Source: Candidatus Ribeiella danica
GTDB lineage: Bacteria > Chloroflexota > Chloroflexia > Chloroflexales > Roseiflexaceae
Direction of reading: 5' to 3'
Assembly (NCBI GenBank): GCA_016717335.1
Contig: JADKFS010000008.1
Location: 62,001-126,000 of the forward strand
DNA: 64,000 bases
In this document: one piece after another, positions 51,613-59,979 of the stretch
Numbering within the stretch: position 1 is the first letter of the stretch
Layout: the number at the start of each line of letters is the position of its first letter
Notes under the pieces: model-generated
Database searches by the model: none
Seen by the model: the letters and a program-made list of their open reading frames with translations, nothing else
Told to the model about the DNA's origin: nothing
Made by a program: the position numbers and the translations under genes

Positions 51613-53937
51613 TCAGCGCTCGGCGCGTAGCGCCACCCGCCTGCGCCACGGGACAGCCTGCGCGAGATCGCTCCAGGTCGGCGCGCGCTCGGCCAGCAGC
51701 GTCGCGGCCAGCACGCCGCCCAGCAGCAGCATGCCGTAGAACTTGTACGAGACGCCCGCGACCGTCAGGATGCCCATGACCGTGCCGTCGTAGAAGCTCC
51801 ACGGGTTGCCGTAGCTGATCAGCGCGAAGCTGGTCGCCAGCGCCGCGGCCCTGGGCAGCCCGACCAGGCGCTCGCGCTCGTGCAGCAGCAGCGCGGCGAA
51901 CGGCAGGAACAGCAGCGTCTCGTAGTGCATCCACGCCGCCGGCACGACCAGCACCATCAGCAGCATGAACTGGCCGTACTGCAGCGCGAAGCCGGTGCTG
52001 CGCGGCCGGGCCGGCCATAGCGCCAAGACGCAGCCGCCCAGCCCGACCAGGCCGGAGATCGCCAGGCCCAGCAGCGCGACCGCCCGGTTCCGGAAGATGT
52101 CCGAGGCGGTCGGCGGCGCGAAGAAGCGCGCCAGGAAGCCCGAGATCGTCTGGTTCTCCACCCAGCTGGTGGTCCCGCCGATGCGCGGCAGCACCTCGGT
52201 CAGGTAGACGCGCTGCATCTCCCAGCCCATCACGGCGACCGCCAGGGCGTTGAAGAGCAGCATGCCCAGCGCGAAGCCGGCCAGCGCGCGCCAGCGCCCC
52301 TTGGCGACGAAGAACGCCAGCAGCAGCACCGGATAGATCTTGAGCAGCGTGCCGAACGCCACCAGCACGCCGGCCAGCAGATCGCGCTCCTCGCGCAGCG
52401 CCCACAGCGCCAGCGTGAGCGCCAGCAGCAGCGCCAGGTCGATCTGGCCGAAGGCGATCGTGTCAGTCATCGGCCGGATGTTGAGCAGGATGAGCATCCC
52501 CGCGCCCGCCGCCGACAGCAGCCGCAGGCCCCACATCCGGTACCACGCCAGCGCGGTCGCGCCGAGCAGGATCGTGTTCAGCATGCGGTGGTACAGCAGG
52601 ATGCGCTCGCCATCCTGGAACACGAACGGCGCGAACAGCATCCCGTAGAACGGCGGCACCTTGAAGACGTGGCCGAAGTGGTTGGTGATGATCTCGTCCA
52701 TGCTGTAGAGCGAGCCGCCGCGCGCCCACTCGCGCGCGCCCTTAAACAGAATCCAGAAGTCGGGGCCCTGGCGCTGGAAGGCGTACCAGGTCATGTAGCC
52801 AAGGTGCGCGACCGCCGCGCCCGCGAGGAGCGCCAGCGCCGCGCCGCTCAGGGTCTTCGTCCACTGCTCGCGCGGCAGCCGGCGGCCGCGCAGGAGGTAC
52901 CAGCCGCCCAGGCCGGCCAGCCCGAGCGCCAGCGCCGCGCCGACCCAGAGCGTGCCCTCGGCCGCGCCGATGTTCTGGGCGCCGTCCGCCACCATCACGA
53001 TCTGGAACGCCGGCCCCATCCACCCGGCGATCGCCAGGTAGATCGGCAGGTCGCGCCCGCGCACGCGCCGACCAAGGACGAAAGACGAAAGGCCAAATCT
53101 CGGCGTGCCGCCGGCGCGTGCGCTGCCTTCTGTCCCGAGTCGCTGGTCGCTGGTCGCTGGTCCTTGGTCTTCCGTCGGCACGGGGGGCGCCAGCGCGCGC
53201 GCCAGCCAGATCGCGGCGCAGCCGAGCCCCAGCAGCGCGACGATCCGATGGACGAACGGCAGCACCTCGAGCGGGCGCGCGGCGACGCCCAGCGCGACCA
53301 GGCCGGCGAGCGCGCTCGTTCCGGCCAGCGCCGCCCGCCCACTGAGGCCAATGCCGCGCATCAGCGCGTAGCCGAGCAGGCCCAGGCCGGCGCCCCACAG
53401 CAGCAGCCAGGCCGAAGGCAGCGCCGGCCCGGTCGGCAGCGCCTCCAGCCCGACCCAGTCGACCCCGCCGCCGAGCGGGCGCGGGTCGTCCGGCAGCGAG
53501 ACCGTGTCGCTCCGCAGCGCGATAGAGGTCGCCCAGCCCAGCCCGCGGGCGGGCGGGATCAGGAAGTGGTAGACTCGCTCGTAGCTGGGGGCCAGCACGA
53601 CCGCGCCAAGCGGCTGGCCGCCGGCGCTGAGCTGCATGTGCAGGTCGGGCTGGCCGAGCGGGCGGCCGTTCATCAGCCGCAGGGTCAAGATCGCCCCTTG
53701 GCCGGCGGGGGGCTGCGGCAGCGCGATCGCCGCGCTGGCCGTGGTCCAGCGATAGCTGATGCCGTTGGCGGACTGGCTGGCGTGGAAGCCGCTCACGAAG
53801 CGCGCGTCGGCCGCGCCCACGTCCAGCCGCATCGGCCAGGCGCGGCCGAACCCGATCGCGATCAGCGCGGCGGCCAGCAGCGCCGCCGCGAGCGCAAGCA
53901 GCAGATCGGCGCGGTAGGTTGATCTTCGGCTCATCAT
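51613..53937 (-). CDS. GT87-like polyprenol-phosphate-dependent membrane glycosyltransferase with beta-sandwich
   Basis: 774 aa. One N-terminal helix precedes an extracytoplasmic beta domain (about 35-165; MRLDVGAADARFVSGFHAS to WVGLEAL). The multi-pass GT-C core carries DFWILFKGAREWARGGSLYS, PPFYGMLFAPF, AFGQIDLALLLALTLALW, LLKIYPVLLLAFF and ENQTISGFLARFF, the pattern of GT87 mannosyl/arabinosyl transferases. Residues about 253-288 (EDQGPATSDQRLGTEG) are encoded by heptamer repeats between helices. Starts 6 bases after the previous gene ends; last of the glycan cluster. Confidence 0.82.
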   Translation of the reverse strand: MMSRRSTYRADLLLALAAALLAAALIAIGFGRAWPMRLDVGAADARFVSGFHASQSANGISYRWTTASAAIALPQPPAGQGAILTLRLMNGRPLGQPDLHMQLSAGGQPLGAVVLAPSYERVYHFLIPPARGLGWATSIALRSDTVSLPDDPRPLGGGVDWVGLEALPTGPALPSAWLLLWGAGLGLLGYALMRGIGLSGRAALAGTSALAGLVALGVAARPLEVLPFVHRIVALLGLGCAAIWLARALAPPVPTEDQGPATSDQRLGTEGSARAGGTPRFGLSSFVLGRRVRGRDLPIYLAIAGWMGPAFQIVMVADGAQNIGAAEGTLWVGAALALGLAGLGGWYLLRGRRLPREQWTKTLSGAALALLAGAAVAHLGYMTWYAFQRQGPDFWILFKGAREWARGGSLYSMDEIITNHFGHVFKVPPFYGMLFAPFVFQDGERILLYHRMLNTILLGATALAWYRMWGLRLLSAAGAGMLILLNIRPMTDTIAFGQIDLALLLALTLALWALREERDLLAGVLVAFGTLLKIYPVLLLAFFVAKGRWRALAGFALGMLLFNALAVAVMGWEMQRVYLTEVLPRIGGTTSWVENQTISGFLARFFAPPTASDIFRNRAVALLGLAISGLVGLGGCVLALWPARPRSTGFALQYGQFMLLMVLVVPAAWMHYETLLFLPFAALLLHERERLVGLPRAAALATSFALISYGNPWSFYDGTVMGILTVAGVSYKFYGMLLLGGVLAATLLAERAPTWSDLAQAVPWRRRVALRAER

Positions 53938-53943
53938 ATCCTG

Positions 53944-56121
53944 CTATTTGAGCGGCGCCGGCCCAAGCAGCAGCGCGCCCTCGCCGTCGCTCGGCGCGGC
54001 GGGCTGCGGCGAGCTGGTGCGCAGGCTCAGGCGCGCGCCGGCGCGCGGGTCGTACAGGCCGATCGCGATCCAGTAGCTGCCGGCCGGCGCATCGGCGGCA
54101 AGCGGCACGCTCATCCGCTGCCGCGCGTAGCTGTCGGGCGCCCAGCCCGACGTCCGCGCCGGCTCGCCCGCCGGTATGTCGATCTGCCCGACCCGCGCGC
54201 CCGCGGCGTCCATCACGTGCACGAACAGCATATAGTCGGCCGGAATTGCCGCGCGGGCGGCCCAGTCGAGCGTGAGCGTGAGCGCGCCGGGCGTGGTCGT
54301 GTCCACGTCGTAGCCGCGCAGGTGGATCGCCGGCCCGAAGTCGGCGTCGATCGGGCGCGCGACCGGCGGCGGGATCTGGTAGATCTTGGCGTAGTCGATC
54401 CCGTTGATGCGGACCGTGTGGATGGGCTTGAGCTGAGCGCGCAGCATATCGATCACCTCGGGCTCGTTGCGGCGCTGCTCCTGGTCGATGTAGAGCACGG
54501 CGTAGCCAACCTGGCCGGGGCTCAGCACCTGGGCGAGCTTGCTGACGTGCGCCGAGACATACGGCTGCAGCGCCGGCTGGTACCAGGTGGCGACCGGCAG
54601 CGCGGCGCCGTCGGGCCGCGACCGAATGTAGTCCCCGGCCTGCTCCAGCCCCTCGCCCCATCCCACCGGGATGAGCGTGGCGGCGACCGGCCCGCCGCCG
54701 AGCAGCTGGTTGTAGTAGGCCATCTCATACGGGTGGTGCCAGGCGAGATTCGCCGCCAGCACCAGGACGGCCAGCAGCAGGCCAGCGGCCGCCGTCGCCG
54801 GCCGCTCGCGCGAGTCGCTAGTGGCCGCTGGCGCGCCGCGCCGCACGCCCCGGCGCAGGGTATCCCACAGCCAGAGCATGCCGAAGGCCGCGATCAGATC
54901 GAGCGTCGGGAAGATCGGCAGCGCGTAGCGGTCGAACTTCTTCGGCCCGAGCGTCATCGCCGCGCCGAACAGCAGGCAGAAGATCGCCAGGACGATCAGC
55001 GGGAGCCCACGCCGGGCCTGCCCTCGCCGCCAGGCCAGCGCGGCGGCCGGCACAGCGGCGACGAGTCCGATCAGCGACCAGGGCGTCAGGCGCAGCGCGA
55101 TCGCGACCGGGTAGAACAGCGGCCCCGGATCGGCGACCGCGCGCCCCAGGAAGAAGTTGCCCCAGCCGTGCGGCGAGCCGCCGTCGTCCGCGGCCTGGCG
55201 GACGATGCTGCGGATCGCGCCGATCGGGTCGAGCCAGGCCGCCGGCCAGAGCGCAAACCAGACCAGCAGCACGCACAGCCCCCACGCCAACATGGGCAAG
55301 ATAACCAAAGGCCAGAGACTAGAGACCAACTGCCGTGCCGACATGATTGGGTGGCCAGTCGTCGCCTGGTCCTTGGTCCTCGGTCCTTGGTCCTTCGCCT
55401 TTCGTCGTCGCCACGCCGCCACCAGCGCGATCAGCCCGAGCATCGGCGCCAGCACGACCGAGGGCGATTTCGTCAGCAGCGCCAGGCCAGTCGCGCCACC
55501 CGAGCCGATCAGCATGCCCCAGCGCAGCCGCGGCCCGGCGACCTCACTATCATCCAGGCGGAACGCCAGCAGCCCCGCCAGCAGCGCCAGCGTCATGAAC
55601 GACGTCAGCAGCGCGTCGACGTGCAGGATCTGCGAGTGCGCCACCAGAAACGGGTCGCCGGCCCAGAACAGCGCCGCCAGCAGCGCCAGGCGTGCGGGCA
55701 CCAGCCGGCGGAGCAGCGCGTAGCTCAGCGCGACGCACAGGGAGGTCACGAGCGCGACCGGCAGGCGCACGAGGACGCGCAGCAGATCGGGGTCGGGCCA
55801 GGCGGCCAGGCCCCACGCGCTCAAGGTATAGTGCGTCATAAAGCCGCTGGCACCGAGCCACATCGTCGTGACGCCCGGGTGGCCGACCAGGTTGGTCGCG
55901 GCCCAGTCGGCGCCGCGGATCGCCCGCAGAAACAGCCGGCCGCGCTCGAACCAGTGGTAGGCCTCGTCGATCGTGAGGAACCGCCCGACGGCCAGCGCGC
56001 GCGGCGCCAGCGCGAGCAGAAAGACCAGCAGCGCCGAGATCGGCACGCGCGCGGCCCGCCAGCGGCCGAGCAGCCGCGTGGTCGGGTACGCCAGCGATCG
56101 CTTGTTCATGGCCTGAGTCAT
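53944..56121 (-). CDS. GT39/PMT-like membrane glycosyltransferase
   Basis: 725 aa. ATG 56121 overlaps the TGA of the aminotransferase gene (ATGA), so translation is coupled. First loop FLTIDEAYHWFERGRLFL has the acidic Asp-Glu pair of GT-C enzymes, then GHPGVTTMWLGASGFMTHY, multiple helices, and GPKKFDRYALPIFPTLDLIAAFG. The C-terminal 150 residues form a soluble beta domain (GYDVDTTTPGALTLTLDWAA). A cytosolic loop (RRRKAKDQGPRTKDQ) is heptamer-encoded. Donor probably a polyprenyl-phosphate sugar such as that made by the GT2 enzyme upstream. Confidence 0.82.
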   Translation of the reverse strand: MTQAMNKRSLAYPTTRLLGRWRAARVPISALLVFLLALAPRALAVGRFLTIDEAYHWFERGRLFLRAIRGADWAATNLVGHPGVTTMWLGASGFMTHYTLSAWGLAAWPDPDLLRVLVRLPVALVTSLCVALSYALLRRLVPARLALLAALFWAGDPFLVAHSQILHVDALLTSFMTLALLAGLLAFRLDDSEVAGPRLRWGMLIGSGGATGLALLTKSPSVVLAPMLGLIALVAAWRRRKAKDQGPRTKDQATTGHPIMSARQLVSSLWPLVILPMLAWGLCVLLVWFALWPAAWLDPIGAIRSIVRQAADDGGSPHGWGNFFLGRAVADPGPLFYPVAIALRLTPWSLIGLVAAVPAAALAWRRGQARRGLPLIVLAIFCLLFGAAMTLGPKKFDRYALPIFPTLDLIAAFGMLWLWDTLRRGVRRGAPAATSDSRERPATAAAGLLLAVLVLAANLAWHHPYEMAYYNQLLGGGPVAATLIPVGWGEGLEQAGDYIRSRPDGAALPVATWYQPALQPYVSAHVSKLAQVLSPGQVGYAVLYIDQEQRRNEPEVIDMLRAQLKPIHTVRINGIDYAKIYQIPPPVARPIDADFGPAIHLRGYDVDTTTPGALTLTLDWAARAAIPADYMLFVHVMDAAGARVGQIDIPAGEPARTSGWAPDSYARQRMSVPLAADAPAGSYWIAIGLYDPRAGARLSLRTSSPQPAAPSDGEGALLLGPAPLK

Positions 56122-57242
56122 CGGCTTGGCGCGCCGGCCGCCTCGCGCAGCGCCGCCGCCACCGCGTCGACCTCGGCGTCGGTCAGCTCGGGGTAGATCG
56201 GGAGCGACAGCACCTCGCCGGCCTGCCGCTCGGTCACCGGCAGGCTGCCGGGCGCGGCCAGGCCGAGCTGCTGGTAGACCGGCTGGAGGTGCGCCGGCAG
56301 CGGGTAGTGCACGGCAGTCTCGACCCCGCGCGCGCGCAGGTCCGCCTGCAGGCGCTCGCGCCCGGCCGCCCGCACGACGTAGAGGTGGTAGACGTGCGCG
56401 CCGTCCTCGCACAGCTCCGGCAGCGCCAGCCCGCTGCCGGCCAGCAGCTCGTCGTAGCGGCGGGCGATCTGGCGGCGGCGCTCGTTCCAGGCCAGCAGGT
56501 GGCCCAGCTTGGCGTGCAGCAGCGCGGCCTGCAGCTCGTCCAGCCGCGAGTTGATGCCGCCCGCGTCGGTGGTGTAGTAGCGCTCGCGCCAGCCGTACAC
56601 GCGCAGCCGGCGCAGCTTCGCCGCCAGCTCGGCGTCGTCGGTCACGACCATGCCGCCGTCGCCGAGCGCGCCCAGGTTCTTGCTCGGGTAGAAGCTGAAG
56701 CAGCCGCAGGCGCCGATGCTCCCGGCGACCCGCCCGCCCAGCGCCGCGCCGTGCGACTGGGCGCTGTCCTCGATCACCGGCAGCCTGTGGCGGCGCGCGA
56801 TCGCCCCGATCGCGTCCATGTCGGCCATGCGCCCGTACAGGTGCACCGGCATGATCGCTTTGGTGCGCGGCGTGATCGCGCCCTCCAGCAGCGCCGGGTC
56901 CATCGTGTAGCTGCGCTCGTCCACGTCCACGAACACCGGCCGCGCGCCGGCCTGCAGGATCGTCAGCGGCTCGTACACCGCCGCGTTCGCCACGGTGATC
57001 ACCTCGTCGCCCGGGCCGACGCCGAGCGCGACCAGCGCCAGGTAGAGCGCCTCGGTGCCGTTGCCCACGCCGACGGCGTGCCCGACGCCGCAGAAGGCCG
57101 CGAAGGCCCGCTCGAACGCCTGGACCTCGGGTCCGAGGATATACCAGCCGCTCGCCAGCACCCGCGCCGCCGCCGCGTCCAGCTCGGGCCGGATCGACTC
57201 GTACTGGCGCCGGAGATCTCCAAAAGGTATATTCACTGCCAA
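56118..57242 (-). CDS. DegT/DnrJ/EryC1 sugar aminotransferase
   Basis: 374 aa. Starts IPFGDLRRQYESIRPELDAA, typical of the family. The PLP site is seen in VGNGTEALYLALVALGVGPGDEVI, VIEDSAQSHGAALGG (Asp), and CFSFYPSKNLGALGDGGMV (Schiff-base Lys). The C-terminal LPAHLQPVYQQLG and LPIYPELTDAEVDAV complete it. It transfers an amino group to a nucleotide-linked keto-sugar, the keto form perhaps made by the neighbouring NAD-dependent enzyme. Sits between the epimerase and GT39 genes. Confidence 0.93.
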   Translation of the reverse strand: MAVNIPFGDLRRQYESIRPELDAAAARVLASGWYILGPEVQAFERAFAAFCGVGHAVGVGNGTEALYLALVALGVGPGDEVITVANAAVYEPLTILQAGARPVFVDVDERSYTMDPALLEGAITPRTKAIMPVHLYGRMADMDAIGAIARRHRLPVIEDSAQSHGAALGGRVAGSIGACGCFSFYPSKNLGALGDGGMVVTDDAELAAKLRRLRVYGWRERYYTTDAGGINSRLDELQAALLHAKLGHLLAWNERRRQIARRYDELLAGSGLALPELCEDGAHVYHLYVVRAAGRERLQADLRARGVETAVHYPLPAHLQPVYQQLGLAAPGSLPVTERQAGEVLSLPIYPELTDAEVDAVAAALREAAGAPSR

Positions 57243-57254
57243 TCCATTCCACGC

Positions 57255-57330
57255 ATTGCAGATTGTAGATTGTAGATTGTAGATTGAGTCGAGGTGTCAT
57301 CTGCAATCTGCAATCTACGATCTACAATCG
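57255..57330. repeat. AGATTGT / CTGCAAT heptamers in inverted arrangement
   Basis: Four AGATTGT units are followed by CTGCAAT units on the opposite sense, forming a loose hairpin between two glycan genes. Confidence 0.7.
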
Positions 57331-58326
57331 TCACCAGTAGTGTTCGCGCTCCTGGCGGTAGAACTCCAGCGTGCGGCGCAGCCCCTCGCGCAGCGCGACC
57401 CTGGGGCGCCAGCCGAGCCGGCCCTGGATCAGCCGGTAGTCGGCGTAGTAGTCGCCGATATCGATCGCCTTGCGGTCGGGCGGGAACGGCACGATCTCGT
57501 GGCGCCCGGCCGCGTTGACCTCGACCAGCAGCGCGGCCAGGTCGCGCAGGTTGATCGTCTCGTCGCTGCCGAGGTTGAAGATCTGCCCGTCGGCGCTGCG
57601 CTCGGCCGCCGACAGCAGCAGCGCCTCGACCACGTCGTCGACGTAGTTGAAGTCGCGGATCTGCGTGCCGTCGCCGAAGACCTGGATCGTCTCGCCGTCG
57701 ACCAGCTGCTTGATCCAGATGCCCAGGAAGGTCTGGCGGGCGTCCTTGACGCGCATGCGCGGCCCGTAGGTGTTGGTCAGCCGCAGCGCGCAGGCGCGGA
57801 TGCCGTAGACGTTGTTGTAGAGGATATGGTACCACTCGCCGGCCATCTTATTGATGCCGTTGACGTCGACCGGGTGCAGCAGGTGGCGCTCGTCGACCGG
57901 CAGGTAGTCCGGCTTGCCGTAGATCTGGCGCGTCGAGGCGTAGACCAGCTTGAGCTTCGGGTTGTGTCGGCGGCAGGCCTCCAGGATCGAGAGCTGCGCG
58001 CGGCAGTTGATCTCCAGGTCGGTGTACGGGTCGCGCATCGAGTCGAGGTGCGAGGTCTGCCCGGCCAGGTTGAACAGAAAGTCGTGCCCCTGCACCAGAA
58101 AATCCATCGAGTACTGGTCGCGCACGTCGGCGATGTTGATCTTGACCGCGTCGGCGATGCCGGCGACGTTGCGCAGGTTGCCGCCGTAGATCGGGATCAG
58201 CGAGTCGACCAGCGTGACCTGCGCGCCCAGCCCGACCAGCCGGTGCGCTAGCGCCGAGCCGATGAAGCCCAGGCCGCCGGTGATGAGGATTTTTGCGCCA
58301 CGAAATGTGTCAGCGAAATCAGTCAT
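57331..58326 (-). CDS. NAD-dependent epimerase/dehydratase (extended SDR) lacking the catalytic Tyr
   Basis: 331 aa from ATG 58326; the earlier frame is repeat. Extended SDR features: ILITGGLGFIGSALAHRL (NAD), VTLVDSLIPIYGGN, LFNLAGQTSHLDSMRDP, YASTRQIYG and LRLTNTYGPRMRVKD. Where YxxxK is expected the sequence reads DVNGINKMAGE, so Lys is kept but Tyr is Asn. GQIFNLGSDETINLRDLA near the end is typical of NDP-hexose epimerases/dehydratases. It may use another base, or belong to a subfamily with a different reaction. Confidence 0.85.
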   Translation of the reverse strand: MTDFADTFRGAKILITGGLGFIGSALAHRLVGLGAQVTLVDSLIPIYGGNLRNVAGIADAVKINIADVRDQYSMDFLVQGHDFLFNLAGQTSHLDSMRDPYTDLEINCRAQLSILEACRRHNPKLKLVYASTRQIYGKPDYLPVDERHLLHPVDVNGINKMAGEWYHILYNNVYGIRACALRLTNTYGPRMRVKDARQTFLGIWIKQLVDGETIQVFGDGTQIRDFNYVDDVVEALLLSAAERSADGQIFNLGSDETINLRDLAALLVEVNAAGRHEIVPFPPDRKAIDIGDYYADYRLIQGRLGWRPRVALREGLRRTLEFYRQEREHYW

Positions 58327-58339
58327 GCTGCGTTCATCA

Positions 58340-58459
58340 ATCAGAATGACAAGGTGAGGGGTGAGGGGGTGAGGGGGTGAGGGGTGAGAGGACAATACGG
58401 CGAAGACCTTGTCACCTTGTCACCTTGTCACCTTGTCACCTTGCCACCTTGCCGCCTTG
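58340..58459. repeat. GTGAGGG and TTGTCACC arrays
   Basis: GTGAGGGG heptamer-like units (58355-58390) and about seven TTGTCACC/TTGCCACC octamers continuing into the last codons of the GT2 gene. Confidence 0.8.
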
Positions 58460-59227
58460 TCACCTTGTCACCTTGTCGGCGAGAGCGGCGCGGCGCGCCC
58501 TGATACGCTTGACGTGCTCGCGGCGGACCACCAGCTTCCACCACAGCCTGGCCAGGTGCGGCAGCACGCGGCTGAGCCGGCGGAAGTTGAAGAACTGGCT
58601 CTTGCCGTAGGTGCGGTGGTAGTGGTGCACCGGCACCTCGGCGAAGCTGAACCCGGCGTCCTGCAGCTTCTTGACCAGCTCAAGGCAGATCGTGCCGTCG
58701 GGCGACTCCAGGTCGATCACGTCGAAGACCTCGCGCCGGATCAGCCGGAAGTCGCAGTCCACGTCGCGCAGCTTGAAGCCGAAGATCAGCTTGACGAAGT
58801 GGTGGTACAGCCGCCCGATGATAATCCGGTGCAGCGGGTCGTGCCGCTCGATCTTCCAGCCGTTGACGATGTCGACCCCGTCGGCCATAGCCGGCAGCAG
58901 CAGCGCGATCTCGCGCGGGTCGTACTGCGCGTCGCCGTCGGTGTAGAAGATCAGGTCCTTCCGACACTCGCGAAAGCCGACCCGCAGCGCGCCGCCGTAG
59001 CCGAGCGCCTCGCGGTGCGCCAGGTAGCGGAAGTGGTCGTACTGCTTGGACAGCTCCTCGAGCACCTCGACGGTGTAGTCGGTGCTGCCGTTCTCGACCA
59101 CCAGCACCTCGTAGTCGTCGGTCAGCTCGGCCAGCGTGTGCAGCGTGGTGACCACCAGGCTCCCGATCGTGCCGCCGTCGTTATAGGCCGGGAAGAAGGC
59201 TGAGATACTTGGAGGCTTCGTCGCCAT
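58460..59227 (-). CDS. Family 2 glycosyltransferase (dolichol-phosphate-mannose-synthase-like)
   Basis: 255 aa. GT-A fold: ISAFFPAYNDGGTIGSLV, YEVLVVENGSTDYTVEVL, HREALGYGGALRVGFREC, and the metal/donor motif FYTDGDAQYDPREI. Then VNGWKIERHDPLHRII, VDCDFRLIRREVFD and PVHHYHRTYGKSQFF, as in polyprenyl-phosphate hexose synthases without the membrane domain. It probably makes the lipid-linked sugar donor for the GT39/GT87 enzymes. First gene of the cluster. The last residues (DKVTR) and stop come from the TTGTCACC array. Confidence 0.9.
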   Translation of the reverse strand: MATKPPSISAFFPAYNDGGTIGSLVVTTLHTLAELTDDYEVLVVENGSTDYTVEVLEELSKQYDHFRYLAHREALGYGGALRVGFRECRKDLIFYTDGDAQYDPREIALLLPAMADGVDIVNGWKIERHDPLHRIIIGRLYHHFVKLIFGFKLRDVDCDFRLIRREVFDVIDLESPDGTICLELVKKLQDAGFSFAEVPVHHYHRTYGKSQFFNFRRLSRVLPHLARLWWKLVVRREHVKRIRARRAALADKVTR

Positions 59228-59274
59228 CGATCACCTATATCTATGCCAATGAGTATCCTGTCATATGGAGCCAG

Positions 59275-59283
59275 ATTATAGCA
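59275..59283 (-). promoter_or_regulatory. Extended -10 promoter TGCTATAAT for the glycan cluster
   Basis: Perfect TGN-TATAAT on the minus strand, 48 bases before the GT2 ATG. No -35 recognised. Confidence 0.58.
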
Positions 59284-59304
59284 TAGGAGAGTGCAGCGCT
59301 CGCT

Positions 59305-59815
59305 GCACCCTTCTTCCGGGGGCTGCGCGCCCCTGGACCCCAAAATGATGCTGCCTCAGTTCGATCGCTTGGCGTGCATGCCCAGCTGAATCCAGGTGCG
59401 GCGGGATGCAACTCGCCCGGCAAGCCTGGTGATAGGCATGTGCCACAAGCAATGCAATTGGTACGGCATCATTTGCCGGAGGGGGGCCGGGGGAACCGGC
59501 GTGGGTTCCCCCGGGCGGGGGGCCGGGGGCGCAGCGCCCCGGAGAAATCTCGCACGCCGCGACAGTCAGGCGGGGGGCCGGGGGCGCAGCGCCCCGGAAA
59601 GAGTCCTGGCGCAGCCGCCTGAACCGGCGTGGGTTCCCCCGGGCGGGGGGCCGGGGGCGCAGCGCCCCGGAGAAATCTGCACCGGACAGTCAGGCGGGGG
59701 CCGGGGCGCAGCGCCCCAGGAAAGAGCTGGCGCAGGCCAAGCTGGCGGGGGCCGGGGGCGCAGCGCCCCGGAGAAGCCTACCTGGCGAGAGACTGGGGGC
59801 GTGGGGCGGAGCCCC
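59305..59815 (-). repeat. Nested-palindrome element, copy I (inverted), with multiplied GC palindrome tail
   Basis: Outer arms AAATGATGCT (59343-59352) and GGCATCATTT (59465-59474); middle arms GCGTGCATGCCC and GATAGGCATG. Beyond, the flank GGGGGCCGGGGGCGCAGCGC occurs about five times (59517-59770) separated by short unique spacers. No gene in 59228-59979. Confidence 0.88.
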
Positions 59816-59845
59816 CACACAAGCCGCCACTCAACCTGCCATTCG

Positions 59846-59854
59846 TGGTATCAT
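59846..59854 (+). promoter_or_regulatory. Extended -10 TGGTATCAT upstream of hisC
   Basis: 126 bases before the hisC ATG; the intervening leader is GC-rich without an obvious riboswitch or leader peptide with His codons. Confidence 0.42.
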
Positions 59855-59979
59855 TGCGCCATCTTTCCCGCCGGCGGGGCCAGGGCGAGGGTATGCCTGT
59901 CGGCGCTCACGAGGCTCGCCCCTATGGCAGCCGGGAGCCTGTGTCCGGAACCGTATGTGACCTGGAGGAAACTGTAGAC

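Noticed and set aside
53944..57306. A single 1120-aa GT-C gene covering the DegT region
   Set aside because: Its first 395 residues are an off-frame reading of the DegT gene; the real start is the ATGA overlap at 56121.
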